In this document: positions 7,869 through 16,250 of the stretch, in pieces
Numbering within the stretch: position 1 is the stretch's first letter
Layout: each line of letters opens with the position of its first letter
Assembly (NCBI RefSeq): GCF_001854695.1
Contig: NZ_MAXA01000212.1
Coordinates: 42,540-76,070 of the forward strand
Origin: Parafrankia soli
GTDB taxonomy: Bacteria > Actinomycetota > Actinomycetes > Frankiales > Frankiaceae
Direction of reading: 5' to 3'
Length of the DNA: 33,531 nucleotides
Translations under genes and position numbers: made by a program
Notes under the pieces: model-generated
Seen by the model: the letters and a program-made list of their open reading frames with translations, nothing else
Databases searched by the model: none
What the model was told of the DNA's origin: nothing

Positions 7869-8807
7869 ATGGACCAGATCATGATCGAGGCGACGGACCT
7901 CGCGAAACGCTACGGCGACACCCAGGCGCTGGCCGGGGTCGACCTGAGCGTCCCCGCGGGAACGATCCTCGGCGTCCTCGGCCCGAACGGGGCGGGCAAG
8001 AGCACCGCCGTGCGGATCCTGACGACGCTGGCCCGGCCGGACGCCGGTCACGCCCGCGTCGCCGGCTACGACGTCGTCACCCAGGCCGGCGAGGTCCGCC
8101 GACGCATCGGCGTGACCGCGCAGGACGCCACCGTCGACGAGGCGCTGACCGGCCGGCAGAACCTGCGGATGGTCGCCGAGCTCAGCGGCCTGCGCCGCGG
8201 CGCGGCCGCCACCCGCGCCGACGAGCTGCTGGAGCGGTTCGAGCTGGCCGGCGCCGCCGACCGCGTGGTGAAGGGCTACTCGGGCGGGATGCGCCGGCGC
8301 CTCGACCTCGCCGCCAGCCTGGTCGCCCACCCGGCCGTGCTGTTCCTCGACGAGCCGACCACCGGGCTGGACCCGACGAGCCGGGCGCGGATGTGGGACG
8401 TCGTGCGCGACCTCGTCGCGGCCGGCACGACGATCCTGCTGACCACCCAGTACCTGGAGGAGGCCGACGCGCTCGCCGACCGCATCGTGGTGATCGACCA
8501 CGGCCGGGTCGTCGCCCGCGGCACCGCCGGTGAGCTGAAGGCGGCGACCGGCGGGCACCGGCTGGAAGTCACGCTGAGCGCCCCGCACGACGGCGCGCTC
8601 CCCGCGTTGGCGCCTCTCGTCGAGGGCCGGGTGGACGTGGACGCGGGCGGGCGGCGGCTGCGGGCCGGGGTGCGCAGCGGCTCCGGGGTGGCGACCGAGG
8701 TCATCCGGGCCCTCGACGGGGTGGGCGCGCTCGTCGACGACGTCGTCGTGCACGCCCCGTCCCTCGACGACGTCTTCTTCGCGCTCACCGGCCAGGGAGT
8801 GTCCTGA
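7869..8807 (+). CDS. DrrA-type ABC exporter ATP-binding protein
   Basis: A 312-residue ATPase of the daunorubicin-resistance (DrrA/CcmA-like) class that powers drug or lipid export with the membrane protein encoded next. Walker A is GPNGAGKST at about 39-47, the signature is YSGGMRRRLDLA, Walker B is AVLFLDEPTTGLDP, and the switch region has LLTTQYLEEAD. The C-terminal 90 residues match the DrrA regulatory tail. The ATG at 7869 is chosen with GGAG about 7 nt upstream; the upstream open frame runs through the operators. The stop overlaps the next start (TGATG), indicating translational coupling. Regulation is probably by the divergent TetR protein. The exported substrate is unknown. Confidence 0.95.
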   Translation: MDQIMIEATDLAKRYGDTQALAGVDLSVPAGTILGVLGPNGAGKSTAVRILTTLARPDAGHARVAGYDVVTQAGEVRRRIGVTAQDATVDEALTGRQNLRMVAELSGLRRGAAATRADELLERFELAGAADRVVKGYSGGMRRRLDLAASLVAHPAVLFLDEPTTGLDPTSRARMWDVVRDLVAAGTTILLTTQYLEEADALADRIVVIDHGRVVARGTAGELKAATGGHRLEVTLSAPHDGALPALAPLVEGRVDVDAGGRRLRAGVRSGSGVATEVIRALDGVGALVDDVVVHAPSLDDVFFALTGQGVS

Positions 8808-9679
8808 TGTCCCAGCTCACCGTCGCGACCGGCACCCCCACGCCGATCGCCCCCACGGCGCCCGCGGCGCCCGCGCGGTCGGGCTCGATCGGCCAGGCGG
8901 TGCGCGACGTCGTCGTGCTGACCCGCCGCAACCTCGTCCACGTCGCCCGGGAACCTCTGCAACTGTCCGACGTGACCATCCAGCCGGTGCTGTTCACGCT
9001 GCTGTTCGTGTACGTGCTCAGCGGCGGCGTGGCCGTCGGAGGCGGGGACTACAAGCAGTTCGCCATCGCCGGGCTGATCTCGCTGAACCTCACGACCGCC
9101 TCGATCGGGACGGCGGTCGGCCTGAGCACGGATCTGGGCAGCGGCGCCGTCGACCGGTTCCGCACCCTGCCGATCTGGCGGGCCGCCGTCCTCGTCGGCC
9201 GGTCGCTGTCCGACCTGCTCTCGTCGCTGGTGTGCATGTCGATCGTCGTGCTCACCGGGCTGGCGATCGGCTGGCGGCCGCACACCTCGCCGGCCCGGTT
9301 CGCGGCGGCGTTCGCGATCCCGCTGCTGTTCGCCTACGCGCTGGCCTGGGCGACGGCGTGCCTGGGCATGGTCAGTGACGGCCCGGAGAGCGCGCAGGGG
9401 ATCGGGCTGGTGGTGTTGTTCCCGCTCGCGTTCGTCTCCAACGCGATGGTGCCCACGGCCGGCATGCCGGCCGCGGTGCGGGCGATCGCCGAGTGGAACC
9501 CGGTCAGCGCGGTGACGGCGGCCGCGCGGGACCTGTTCGGCAATCCGAACCCCTCGGCCACCGCGGACGCCTGGCCGATGCAGCACCCGGTGGTCGCCGC
9601 CGTGCTCTGGTCGGTGGGGATCGTCGCGGTGTGCGCGCCGCTGGCGGTCGCCCTCTACCGGCGCCGCACGACCGACTGA
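8807..9679 (+). CDS. DrrB-type ABC-2 transporter permease
   Basis: A 290-residue inner-membrane protein, the permease half of the exporter. After a Pro/Ala-rich cytoplasmic N-terminus come about six hydrophobic helices, beginning near residue 65 (VTIQPVLFTLLFVYVLSGGV). The ABC-2 signature region is DGPESAQGIGLVVLFPLAFVSN, followed by TAGMPAAVRAIAEWNPVSA, a stretch strongly conserved in DrrB proteins. Length and topology are normal for the family. The ATG shares bases with the ATPase stop codon, so the two products are made together. The operon ends before the inverted repeat at 9701-9752, which can act as its terminator. Confidence 0.95.
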   Translation: MSQLTVATGTPTPIAPTAPAAPARSGSIGQAVRDVVVLTRRNLVHVAREPLQLSDVTIQPVLFTLLFVYVLSGGVAVGGGDYKQFAIAGLISLNLTTASIGTAVGLSTDLGSGAVDRFRTLPIWRAAVLVGRSLSDLLSSLVCMSIVVLTGLAIGWRPHTSPARFAAAFAIPLLFAYALAWATACLGMVSDGPESAQGIGLVVLFPLAFVSNAMVPTAGMPAAVRAIAEWNPVSAVTAAARDLFGNPNPSATADAWPMQHPVVAAVLWSVGIVAVCAPLAVALYRRRTTD

Positions 9680-9700
9680 ACGCACCCGCAGCCGCAGCCA

Positions 9701-9752
9701 TTCGTCAACTCTAGGTTGACGCTCCGAGGAGCGTCAACCTAGAGTTGACGAA
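9701..9752. promoter_or_regulatory. perfect 25-bp inverted repeat overlapping a start codon
   Basis: Left arm 9701-9725 and right arm 9728-9752 are exact reverse complements separated by GA. The right arm ends on the A of the ATG at 9752. Each arm is itself a smaller palindrome, CGTCAAC-5 nt-GTTGACG, so the element holds two opposed copies of one 19-bp site. It can terminate the exporter operon as a hairpin and also act as an operator for the Clp_N gene. In the transcript it would bury the ribosome-binding region. Confidence 0.8.
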
Positions 9753-10510
9753 TGACGAACCCGAGCCCCGTCCCCATCAGCAACCCCGTCCGCCTCGACG
9801 ACCTCATCGCGGCGATCAAGACGGCGCACTCGGACGCCCTCGACCAGCTCACCGACGCCGTCATGGTCGCCGACCACCTCGGCGAGGTGGCCGACCACCT
9901 CATCGGCCACTTCGTCGACCAGGCCCGCCGCTCCGGCGCATCCTGGACGGAGATCGGCGCCAGCATGGGCGTGACGAAGCAGGCCGCCCAGAAGCGCTTC
10001 GTACCCAAGGGGCCCGGCGAGCCGTCCAGCCTCGACCCGTCACAGGGGTTCGGCCGCTACACCCCGCGGGCCCGCAACAGCATCGTCGCCGCCCAGAACG
10101 AGACCCGGGCGGCGGGCAACGCCGAGATCACCCCCGGCCACCTGATCCTCGGTCTGCTCGCCGACCCGGAGGGCCTCGGCCCGGCCGCCATCGCCGCCCA
10201 GGGTGTCTCCCTCGACGCCGTCCGCCAGGCGGTGACCGCGGCCCTGCCCCCGCGGGTGGACGACCTTCCCGCTCTGATCCCGTTCGACGGGCCGTCCAAG
10301 AAGGCCCTGGAGCTCACCTTCCGGGAGGCGCTGCGGCTGGGGCACAACTACGTCGGCACCGAACACATCCTGCTGGCGCTGCTGGAGCTGGAGGACGGCA
10401 CCGGCCCGCTCACCGCCCTGGGGATCAGCAAGACCGCGGCCGAGACCTACCTCGCCGAGGTCCTCTCCCTGATCACCGGCGGCCAGGACTCCGGTGTGTC
10501 CCCGTCCTGA
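9752..10510 (+). CDS. HTH-Clp_N domain protein
   Basis: A 252-residue protein without an ATPase domain. Residues 64-83 (SWTEIGASMGVTKQ, then AAQKRF) form a convincing helix-turn-helix of sigma-region-4/MerR-like spacing. Residues about 95-170 and 175-245 are two copies of the Clp N-terminal repeat, with PGHLILGLL and VGTEHILLALLE as the matching signatures. Clp_N domains bind substrates or adaptors in ClpA/B/C; here they are coupled to DNA binding instead of to an unfoldase, so a stress-sensing regulator is a plausible reading. The ATG has no Shine-Dalgarno in the usual place because the inverted repeat occupies it; the transcript may be leaderless. The palindromes suggest autoregulation. It is convergent with the kinase operon, 48 nt away. 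Confidence 0.88.
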   Translation: MTNPSPVPISNPVRLDDLIAAIKTAHSDALDQLTDAVMVADHLGEVADHLIGHFVDQARRSGASWTEIGASMGVTKQAAQKRFVPKGPGEPSSLDPSQGFGRYTPRARNSIVAAQNETRAAGNAEITPGHLILGLLADPEGLGPAAIAAQGVSLDAVRQAVTAALPPRVDDLPALIPFDGPSKKALELTFREALRLGHNYVGTEHILLALLELEDGTGPLTALGISKTAAETYLAEVLSLITGGQDSGVSPS

Positions 10511-10558
10511 CCTGGCGACGGCCCGGGGACTCGCGCTCTCACGCTCGCGGCGCCACGG

Positions 10559-12829
10559 TCACTCGTGAATCGTGGTGATGATCCCGTCGAGGCCGACCCG
10601 TCGGATGGTCGTGCCGGTCTCGTTCACGTACAGGACGCCCGCGGCGTCGACCGTGATGCGGCGGGGAAACCAGAGCCGGGCCTTCGCGGCGGGGCCGCCG
10701 TCGCCGTCCGAGCCGAGCTCGCCGGTGCCGGCGACGGTGGTGATGGTCCCGCCGGGGTCGACCCGCCGCACCCGGTTGCCGAGGGACTCGACGACGTACA
10801 GACCGCCCGCCGGGTCGAACGCGAGGACAGAGGCATCGACGGACAGGCTCAGGGCGGCGGCGGTCGCCGGGCCGCCGTCCCCGCTGTCGCCCTCCCGGCC
10901 GCCGCCGGCCAGGGTGCGCACGGCGCCGTCCGGGCCGAGCACCTGGATCCGGTCGGCGGAGTAGTCGGCGATGTAGACCTGTCCGTCGCGTACCTCCAGG
11001 TCACCGATGTTGGCCGCGACGACGGGCACGTCCTCCTCGCCCTCCGGGGGCGCCTCGGTGGATCCCGGCTCCTGCGTGCGGGCGACGACGTGCAGGATGC
11101 CGTCGCGGTCGACCCGGTAGATCCGGCCCGCGCCGTAGAGGTAGAGGTCGCCGTCCGTGTCGACGGCTATCGGGCCTGAGATGAAGGAGAGCGAGACCTC
11201 GGTTGCCGGCTCGCCCTCCCGGGCGAGGCGCGTCCCGCCACCCACCACCGTCGTGATCACCCCGTCGCGGCCGATCCTCCTGATCTTGCCGTTCGAGTCC
11301 TCGCCGAGATAGACGGTGCCGGCGCCGTCGACCGCGACGGCGTCGAGCCCACGCAGGCGTGCCTGGACGGCGGGGCCCCCGTCACCGTCCGACCCCTGCG
11401 CACCGGTGCCCGCGACGACGGACACCTTCCCGTCCAAACCCAGCCGCAACAGCCGGGTGCCGCCGTCCTCGACGACGTAGAAGCCGCCGGACGGCGCGGC
11501 GGCCCAGGCGGCGATGCTGTCGATCGTCGCGGGCGCGGGAGTCCGCGGCGGGGCGGTCGGGGTGACGGGGACGGCGACCTGGTCGTCGGAGCCCGCACCG
11601 CCGCCGACGAGCACGACCACTCCGGTGACGGCCAGGGCGACCGCGGCCACCCCGGCGGCCACGGCGGCGGTGACGCGCCGCCCGCCCCACCCGGCGGTAC
11701 GCCGGCGCGGGCCGTACGGGGTGCCCTCGAACAGGTTCCGCCCCGGCGGCCCGGAGGCGCCGCCGGAACCCGCGGAGCCCCCCGGACCGGGCCCACCCGG
11801 CGCGACCGGAACCGCCACCGGACCGGACGTCACCGCCAGGTCAGCCGCCCCCGGTGAGCCCGGCGGGCCGGGTTCGCCGGGTGGGCTCACCGGACCGGAG
11901 GGTCCGGGCGGGACGGACCGTCCCGCGGCCGGGGTGAAGCGGCGGACGGTGCCGGTGCCACCGGGCGGATCCGGTGCGTCCGTGGTCTCGGTGCGCCGGA
12001 CGATCAGCCCGCTGCGCGCCAGCCAGTCCGGGCCGAACAGACCGAGGGCCGCCTCCGCCAGGGCGCGGGCCAGCTCGTGCGCGCCGGGCTGGCGGGCGGC
12101 GGGATCCTTGGCCAGCGCACGCAGGATGATGTCGCTCACCACCGGCGGCACGCCGGGCGGCGCGGGCGGGTCGACCTCGCACTGATGGCGCAGCAGCTGC
12201 GCGACCCCCAGCCCGGGGTCGAACATGGGCCGGCCCGCGGCCAGCTCGTAGAGGACGGCGCCGAGCGCGTAGAGGTCCGCGGGCGGCCCGACCGGCGCAC
12301 CGGTGATCTGCTCGGGCGCCATGTACTTCGGGGTACCGACGGCGCGGCTGACCGTACCCGCCCCACCCTCGACGATCTTCCCGATGCCGAAGTCGGTGAG
12401 CTTGGGCTGCCCGGCGTCGGTGAACAGGATGTTGTCCGGCTTGATGTCACGGTGCAGCACGCCATGGGCGTGCGCGTGGGCGAGCGCGTCGGCGACGGCC
12501 ACCCCGACGGCGAGGGCCGCCTCGGCCCGCAGGCGGTGCTGGGCGAGGCTGCCGCCCCCCAACTTCTCCATGATCAGCAGGCACAGGTCGTCCTGGGCGA
12601 CGTAGTCGTAGATGCGGACGATGTGCGGGTGGTCGAGGCGGCTGAGCATCCGCGCCTCGGCCCGGAAGTCGTCCGCGAGCGCCGCCACCAGGATCTTGAT
12701 CGCGACAGGGCGGTCGAGATCCTGGTGGTGCCCGGCGATGACCAGGCCGAACGAGCCCGAGCCGAGCTGGTCGCCGAGGATGTAGCGGGGCAGCGCGTGG
12801 GCGATCCGCGCGCGGTCGACGGCGGGCAC
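10559..12829 (-). CDS. PknD-like Ser/Thr kinase with degenerate NHL propeller (third of three)
   Basis: A 756-residue receptor kinase. The cytoplasmic kinase domain is at 16-275: glycine loop LGSGSFG, Lys45 in VAIKIL, Glu58, HRDIKPDN, DFG, MAPEQ, all catalytic residues intact. A collagen-like Gly/Pro juxtamembrane region (about 285-375) and one membrane helix (about 385-409) follow. The exported C-terminus forms about six NHL-like repeats (IYRVDRDG, VYIADYSADRI, LYVVESLGNRVRRV). Only three repeats keep a GDGGPA turn, and one carries an acidic insert (PPEGEEDV). The GTG at 12829 is chosen by alignment with the other two kinases, whose N-termini read VVDRARVA and VIDRARVA; the ATG at 12940 lies inside the previous gene. 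The start is 8 nt after the preceding stop, so it is translationally coupled. The ligand is unknown. Confidence 0.93.
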   Translation of the reverse strand: MPAVDRARIAHALPRYILGDQLGSGSFGLVIAGHHQDLDRPVAIKILVAALADDFRAEARMLSRLDHPHIVRIYDYVAQDDLCLLIMEKLGGGSLAQHRLRAEAALAVGVAVADALAHAHAHGVLHRDIKPDNILFTDAGQPKLTDFGIGKIVEGGAGTVSRAVGTPKYMAPEQITGAPVGPPADLYALGAVLYELAAGRPMFDPGLGVAQLLRHQCEVDPPAPPGVPPVVSDIILRALAKDPAARQPGAHELARALAEAALGLFGPDWLARSGLIVRRTETTDAPDPPGGTGTVRRFTPAAGRSVPPGPSGPVSPPGEPGPPGSPGAADLAVTSGPVAVPVAPGGPGPGGSAGSGGASGPPGRNLFEGTPYGPRRRTAGWGGRRVTAAVAAGVAAVALAVTGVVVLVGGGAGSDDQVAVPVTPTAPPRTPAPATIDSIAAWAAAPSGGFYVVEDGGTRLLRLGLDGKVSVVAGTGAQGSDGDGGPAVQARLRGLDAVAVDGAGTVYLGEDSNGKIRRIGRDGVITTVVGGGTRLAREGEPATEVSLSFISGPIAVDTDGDLYLYGAGRIYRVDRDGILHVVARTQEPGSTEAPPEGEEDVPVVAANIGDLEVRDGQVYIADYSADRIQVLGPDGAVRTLAGGGREGDSGDGGPATAAALSLSVDASVLAFDPAGGLYVVESLGNRVRRVDPGGTITTVAGTGELGSDGDGGPAAKARLWFPRRITVDAAGVLYVNETGTTIRRVGLDGIITTIHE

Positions 12830-12837
12830 GCCGGACC

Positions 12838-15156
12838 CTAGGCCGCGGTGCCCGCGACCGCGGGCGTCGCAGCTGTCGCGGGCGGGACGGGTCCGGCGGG
12901 CGCCGGGGACGCGCCGGGGGCCGGTGAGGACGTCGGGCACGGCGCGGCGGCGCAGCTGCCCGGCGGGAGGCGTACGGCTCGCACCCGGCTGTCGATACCG
13001 TCGGCGATGTAGAGGTTCCCGAGCTGGTCGAGAGCGAGTCCGCCCGGGTACACCAGCTCGGCGGCGGTCGCCGGGCCGCCGTTGCCGGAGTACTTCGACA
13101 CCCCCGTACCGGCGATCGTGGTGATGGTCCCGTCGGGGGCGATGCGGCGGACCCGGTTGCTCCCCGGGTCGGAGAGGTAGACGTTGCCCGCAGCGTCGAC
13201 GACGAGGTCGGCGCCGACCGCGTTGATCTGCGCCTGGTCGGCCGGGCCGCCGTCACCGGAGTACCCCGTCTTTCCCGTCCCGGCCAGCGTGCTGATCGTC
13301 CCGTCCCCGGCGATGCGGCGCACCCGGTGGTTGTCCTGGTCGGCGACATAGAGGCTGCCGTCGGGGCCGCGGGCCAGCGCGCTCGGATAGCTGAACCGGG
13401 CGGACGTGGCCGGGCCGCCGTCACCGCCGAAGCCCTCCGCGCCGGTGCCCGCGATCGTGGTGATGATCCCGTCCAGGCCGATGCGGCGGACCCGGTTGTT
13501 CTCACCGTCCGCGATCAGCAGACTCCCGTCGGTCTCCATCAGCACGGTGTTGGGGTAGTTGAGCTTCGCGTTCACCGCGGGTAGGCCGTCGCCCGAGTAG
13601 GCCAGGCCGTCCTCGCTCACCTCACCGGCGAAACCGAACTCGTCCTGCCCCGCGATCGTGGTGATGATCCCGTCCCGGCCGATGCGGCGGACCCGGTGGT
13701 TCCGCGTGTCGGCGACGTACAGGGTTCCGTCGGGGGCGACCGCGACACTGGTCGGCTCGTCGAGCTGCGCCTCGGTGGCCGGGCCGCCGTCGCCGGAGAA
13801 GCCGTCCGCCCCGGTGCCGGCGACCGTGGTGATCGTGCCGGCCCGGTCGACGCGGCGGATCCGGTGGTTGTCGGTGTCGGCGACGTAGACGTAGCCGCGC
13901 GGGGCGTCGATGGTCAGATCGCTGGCCCGGTCGAACTCCGCCTGTACGGCGGGACCGCCGTCGCCGGAGAAGCCGTCCGAGCCGGCCCCGAACACGGTGG
14001 TGATCGTGCCCGTGGCCAGCTCCGGCTGCCAGGCCGGCGGCGGCGCGGGCGGCGCCGGGGGCGCGGGCTCGGGCTGGCCCCACACCGCCCAGCCGACCCC
14101 GCCACCGGCGACGAGGGCGAGGAGGACAGCCAGCGCCGTCACCGCGAGCGGCACCCGGCCGCCGGATCCGCCGCCGGCGAGCAGCACCGCGGGCAGCCGG
14201 GAACGCACCCGTCCGGCCGGGCCCGGGCCGCCGGCACCGCGCCACGGATGGTCGTCGGCCCGCGGGGCCCGCCCGAACCTGCGGGTGGTGATCTGGCGGA
14301 CGTCGTCGGCGAGGTGGATCGGGATGCCGGCGCGGTCGAGCCAGTGCCGCCCGAACACGGCGGTGGCGGCGCGGGCCAGATCGATCGCGAACGCCCGGGC
14401 GCTGGGATGGCGGTCCTCGGGCCGCTTGGCCAGGCTGCGCATCAGCACGGCGGCCAGCGGAGCCGGAACCCCCGGCGGCGGGGGCGGGACGACCTCGGTG
14501 TGATGGCGCAGCAGCACCGGCAGCGGCAGCGACGGCGGGGCCAGTGACGCGCCGGTGAACAGCTCGTAGAGGACGACGCCGAGCGCGTACAGGTCGGTGG
14601 CCGGGCTGAGCCGGTCGCCGGTGATCTGCTCGGGGGCCATGTAGCGGGGGGTGCCCACCACCCGGCTCGCCGTCGACGCCGACCCCTCGAACACCTTCGA
14701 GATACCGAAGTCGGTGATCTTCGGCTGGCCGGCGTCGGTGAACAGGATGTTCGCCGGTTTGATGTCGCGGTGCAGCACGCCGTGGGCGTGCGCGTGGGCG
14801 AGCGCGTCGGCGACGGCGAGGCCGACCGCGCAGGCGGCCTCGGGGCGCATCACCCGGTGCGTCAGCGTCCCGCCGGGCAGCATCTCCATCACCAGCAGAC
14901 ACAGGTCACCGCGGGTGACGTAGTCGTAGGTCCGCACGATGTGCGGGTGGTCGAGCCTGCTGAGCAGCCGGGCCTCGGTGCGGAAGTCCGCCGCCGCCTC
15001 GGCCGCTCCGCTGGAGAGCACCTTGACCGCGACCCGCCGGTCGAGCTCCTGGTGGTAGCCGGCGAGGACGAGCCCGAAGGCACCCGACCCCAGCTCACCG
15101 CCGATCCCGTAGCCCGGGAGCGCGGCGGCGACACGCGCGCGGTCGACGACTGGCAC
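12838..15156 (-). CDS. PknD-like Ser/Thr kinase with six NHL repeats (second of three)
   Basis: A 772-residue membrane receptor kinase. The kinase domain spans about 16-275: LGSGAFG loop, Lys45 in VAVKVL, Glu61 in helix C, Asp131 in [11 protein letters not shown] at 149-151, MAPEQ, all intact. A membrane helix lies at about 336-359. The extracellular part from about 385 to 725 has six NHL repeats with the pattern [36 protein letters not shown]. The third repeat carries a longer turn ([17 protein letters not shown]). A Pro/Ala-rich tail with two Cys closes the protein. The GTG at 15156 has an excellent GGAGGGGAG site; the open frame continues to 16443 but that part is antiparallel to nothing native and overlaps the first kinase. 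NHL propellers bind ligands or surface partners and are known as the sensor of mycobacterial PknD. Confidence 0.95.
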   Translation of the reverse strand: MPVVDRARVAAALPGYGIGGELGSGAFGLVLAGYHQELDRRVAVKVLSSGAAEAAADFRTEARLLSRLDHPHIVRTYDYVTRGDLCLLVMEMLPGGTLTHRVMRPEAACAVGLAVADALAHAHAHGVLHRDIKPANILFTDAGQPKITDFGISKVFEGSASTASRVVGTPRYMAPEQITGDRLSPATDLYALGVVLYELFTGASLAPPSLPLPVLLRHHTEVVPPPPPGVPAPLAAVLMRSLAKRPEDRHPSARAFAIDLARAATAVFGRHWLDRAGIPIHLADDVRQITTRRFGRAPRADDHPWRGAGGPGPAGRVRSRLPAVLLAGGGSGGRVPLAVTALAVLLALVAGGGVGWAVWGQPEPAPPAPPAPPPAWQPELATGTITTVFGAGSDGFSGDGGPAVQAEFDRASDLTIDAPRGYVYVADTDNHRIRRVDRAGTITTVAGTGADGFSGDGGPATEAQLDEPTSVAVAPDGTLYVADTRNHRVRRIGRDGIITTIAGQDEFGFAGEVSEDGLAYSGDGLPAVNAKLNYPNTVLMETDGSLLIADGENNRVRRIGLDGIITTIAGTGAEGFGGDGGPATSARFSYPSALARGPDGSLYVADQDNHRVRRIAGDGTISTLAGTGKTGYSGDGGPADQAQINAVGADLVVDAAGNVYLSDPGSNRVRRIAPDGTITTIAGTGVSKYSGNGGPATAAELVYPGGLALDQLGNLYIADGIDSRVRAVRLPPGSCAAAPCPTSSPAPGASPAPAGPVPPATAATPAVAGTAA

Positions 15157-16250
15157 GGCTCCCCTCCGTCCTGGTCTGGTCGTCCGGTCTGTCGGTTGTC
15201 CGGCTGTCTGGTCCGCTGGTTCTCGTTCCGGCACCGGGACGGCCGGCGGCTCCGGTGCTACCCGGAGCCGGTCAGCTCCACGTGGAGCACCCGGTTGTGC
15301 CGCCGGTCGGCGACGAAGACGTCCCCGGTGGGATCGAGCGCGACCGGCCCATCGGGACTCATCTCGTCCGGGTCGACGGACTCGTCCCGGCCCGGGTGGG
15401 CGGTGCCCGCGACGGTGGTGATGATCCCGGACGGGTCGACCCGCCGGATACGCCGGTTGGTCCGGTCGGTGATGAAGATGGCGCCCCGCGCGTCGACGGC
15501 GACCCCGCGCGGGGAACGCAGCGTGGCGCGGGTAGCCGGCCCGCCGTCGCCGGAATAGCCGGGCAGGCCGGTGCCGGCGACGGTCTCGATCACCCCGTCC
15601 AGCCCGATCCGGCGGATCCGGTTGTTGCCGGAGTCGGCGATGTAGAGCCGGCCGGGACGGTCCATCGCCACACTGATCGGGAACGTCAGCAGGGCGTCGA
15701 CCGCCGGGCCGCCGTCGCCGAACGCGCCCTCGCCGTCCCCGCCGGCCACGGTCTGGATGATCCCGTCGGTGCCGACCCGCCGGATCCGGTTGTTGCCGCT
15801 GTCGGCGATGTAGATGTTGCCGGTCGGGTCGGCCACGACCCCGCCGGGGTACCAGAGGCTGGCCTCGGTCGCGGGGCCGCCGTCGCCGCCGGGCCCGCGG
15901 TCGTCGCCACCGGCCACGGTGGTGATGATCCCGGCCGGGTCGACGCGGCGGATCCGCTGGTTGAACGTGTCCGCGATCAGGATGTTGCCGGTCGAGTCGA
16001 GCGCCACCGCCGCCGGCTGACGCAGCTGCGCCTGGGTGGCGGGCCCGCCGTCGCCGGAGAAGCCCGCCTCGCCGGTCCCGGCGATCGTGGTGATCGTCCC
16101 GTCCGCCGTGATCCGCCGGACCCGGTTGTTGTCGAAGTCGGCGACGTAGATGTTGCCGGCCCAGTCCGCGACCATCCCGAACGGGCCGTTGAGCGCCGCC
16201 GAGCCGGCGGGGCCGCCGTCGCCGGAGAACGCCGCCTCGCCCGTCCCGGC
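12990..16250 (-). repeat. NHL-coding DNA repeats, about 165-175 nt period
   Basis: The propeller regions of the second and first kinases show repeated DNA such as GCCGGGCCGCCGTCGCCGGA at about one blade interval (near 13070, 13240, 13410, 13785, 13950, then 15540, 15700, 15870, 16040, 16215). Each copy encodes the SGDGGPA turn, antisense as printed. The kinase-coding part of the second gene interrupts the series at roughly 14050-15250. The similarity between blades and between genes makes recombination and copy-number change likely. Confidence 0.7.

Noticed and set aside
12990-16250. Regular DNA repeats suggesting a CRISPR array
   Set aside because: The period of about 170 nt and the coding of NHL blades explain them; repeats are imperfect and in frame.
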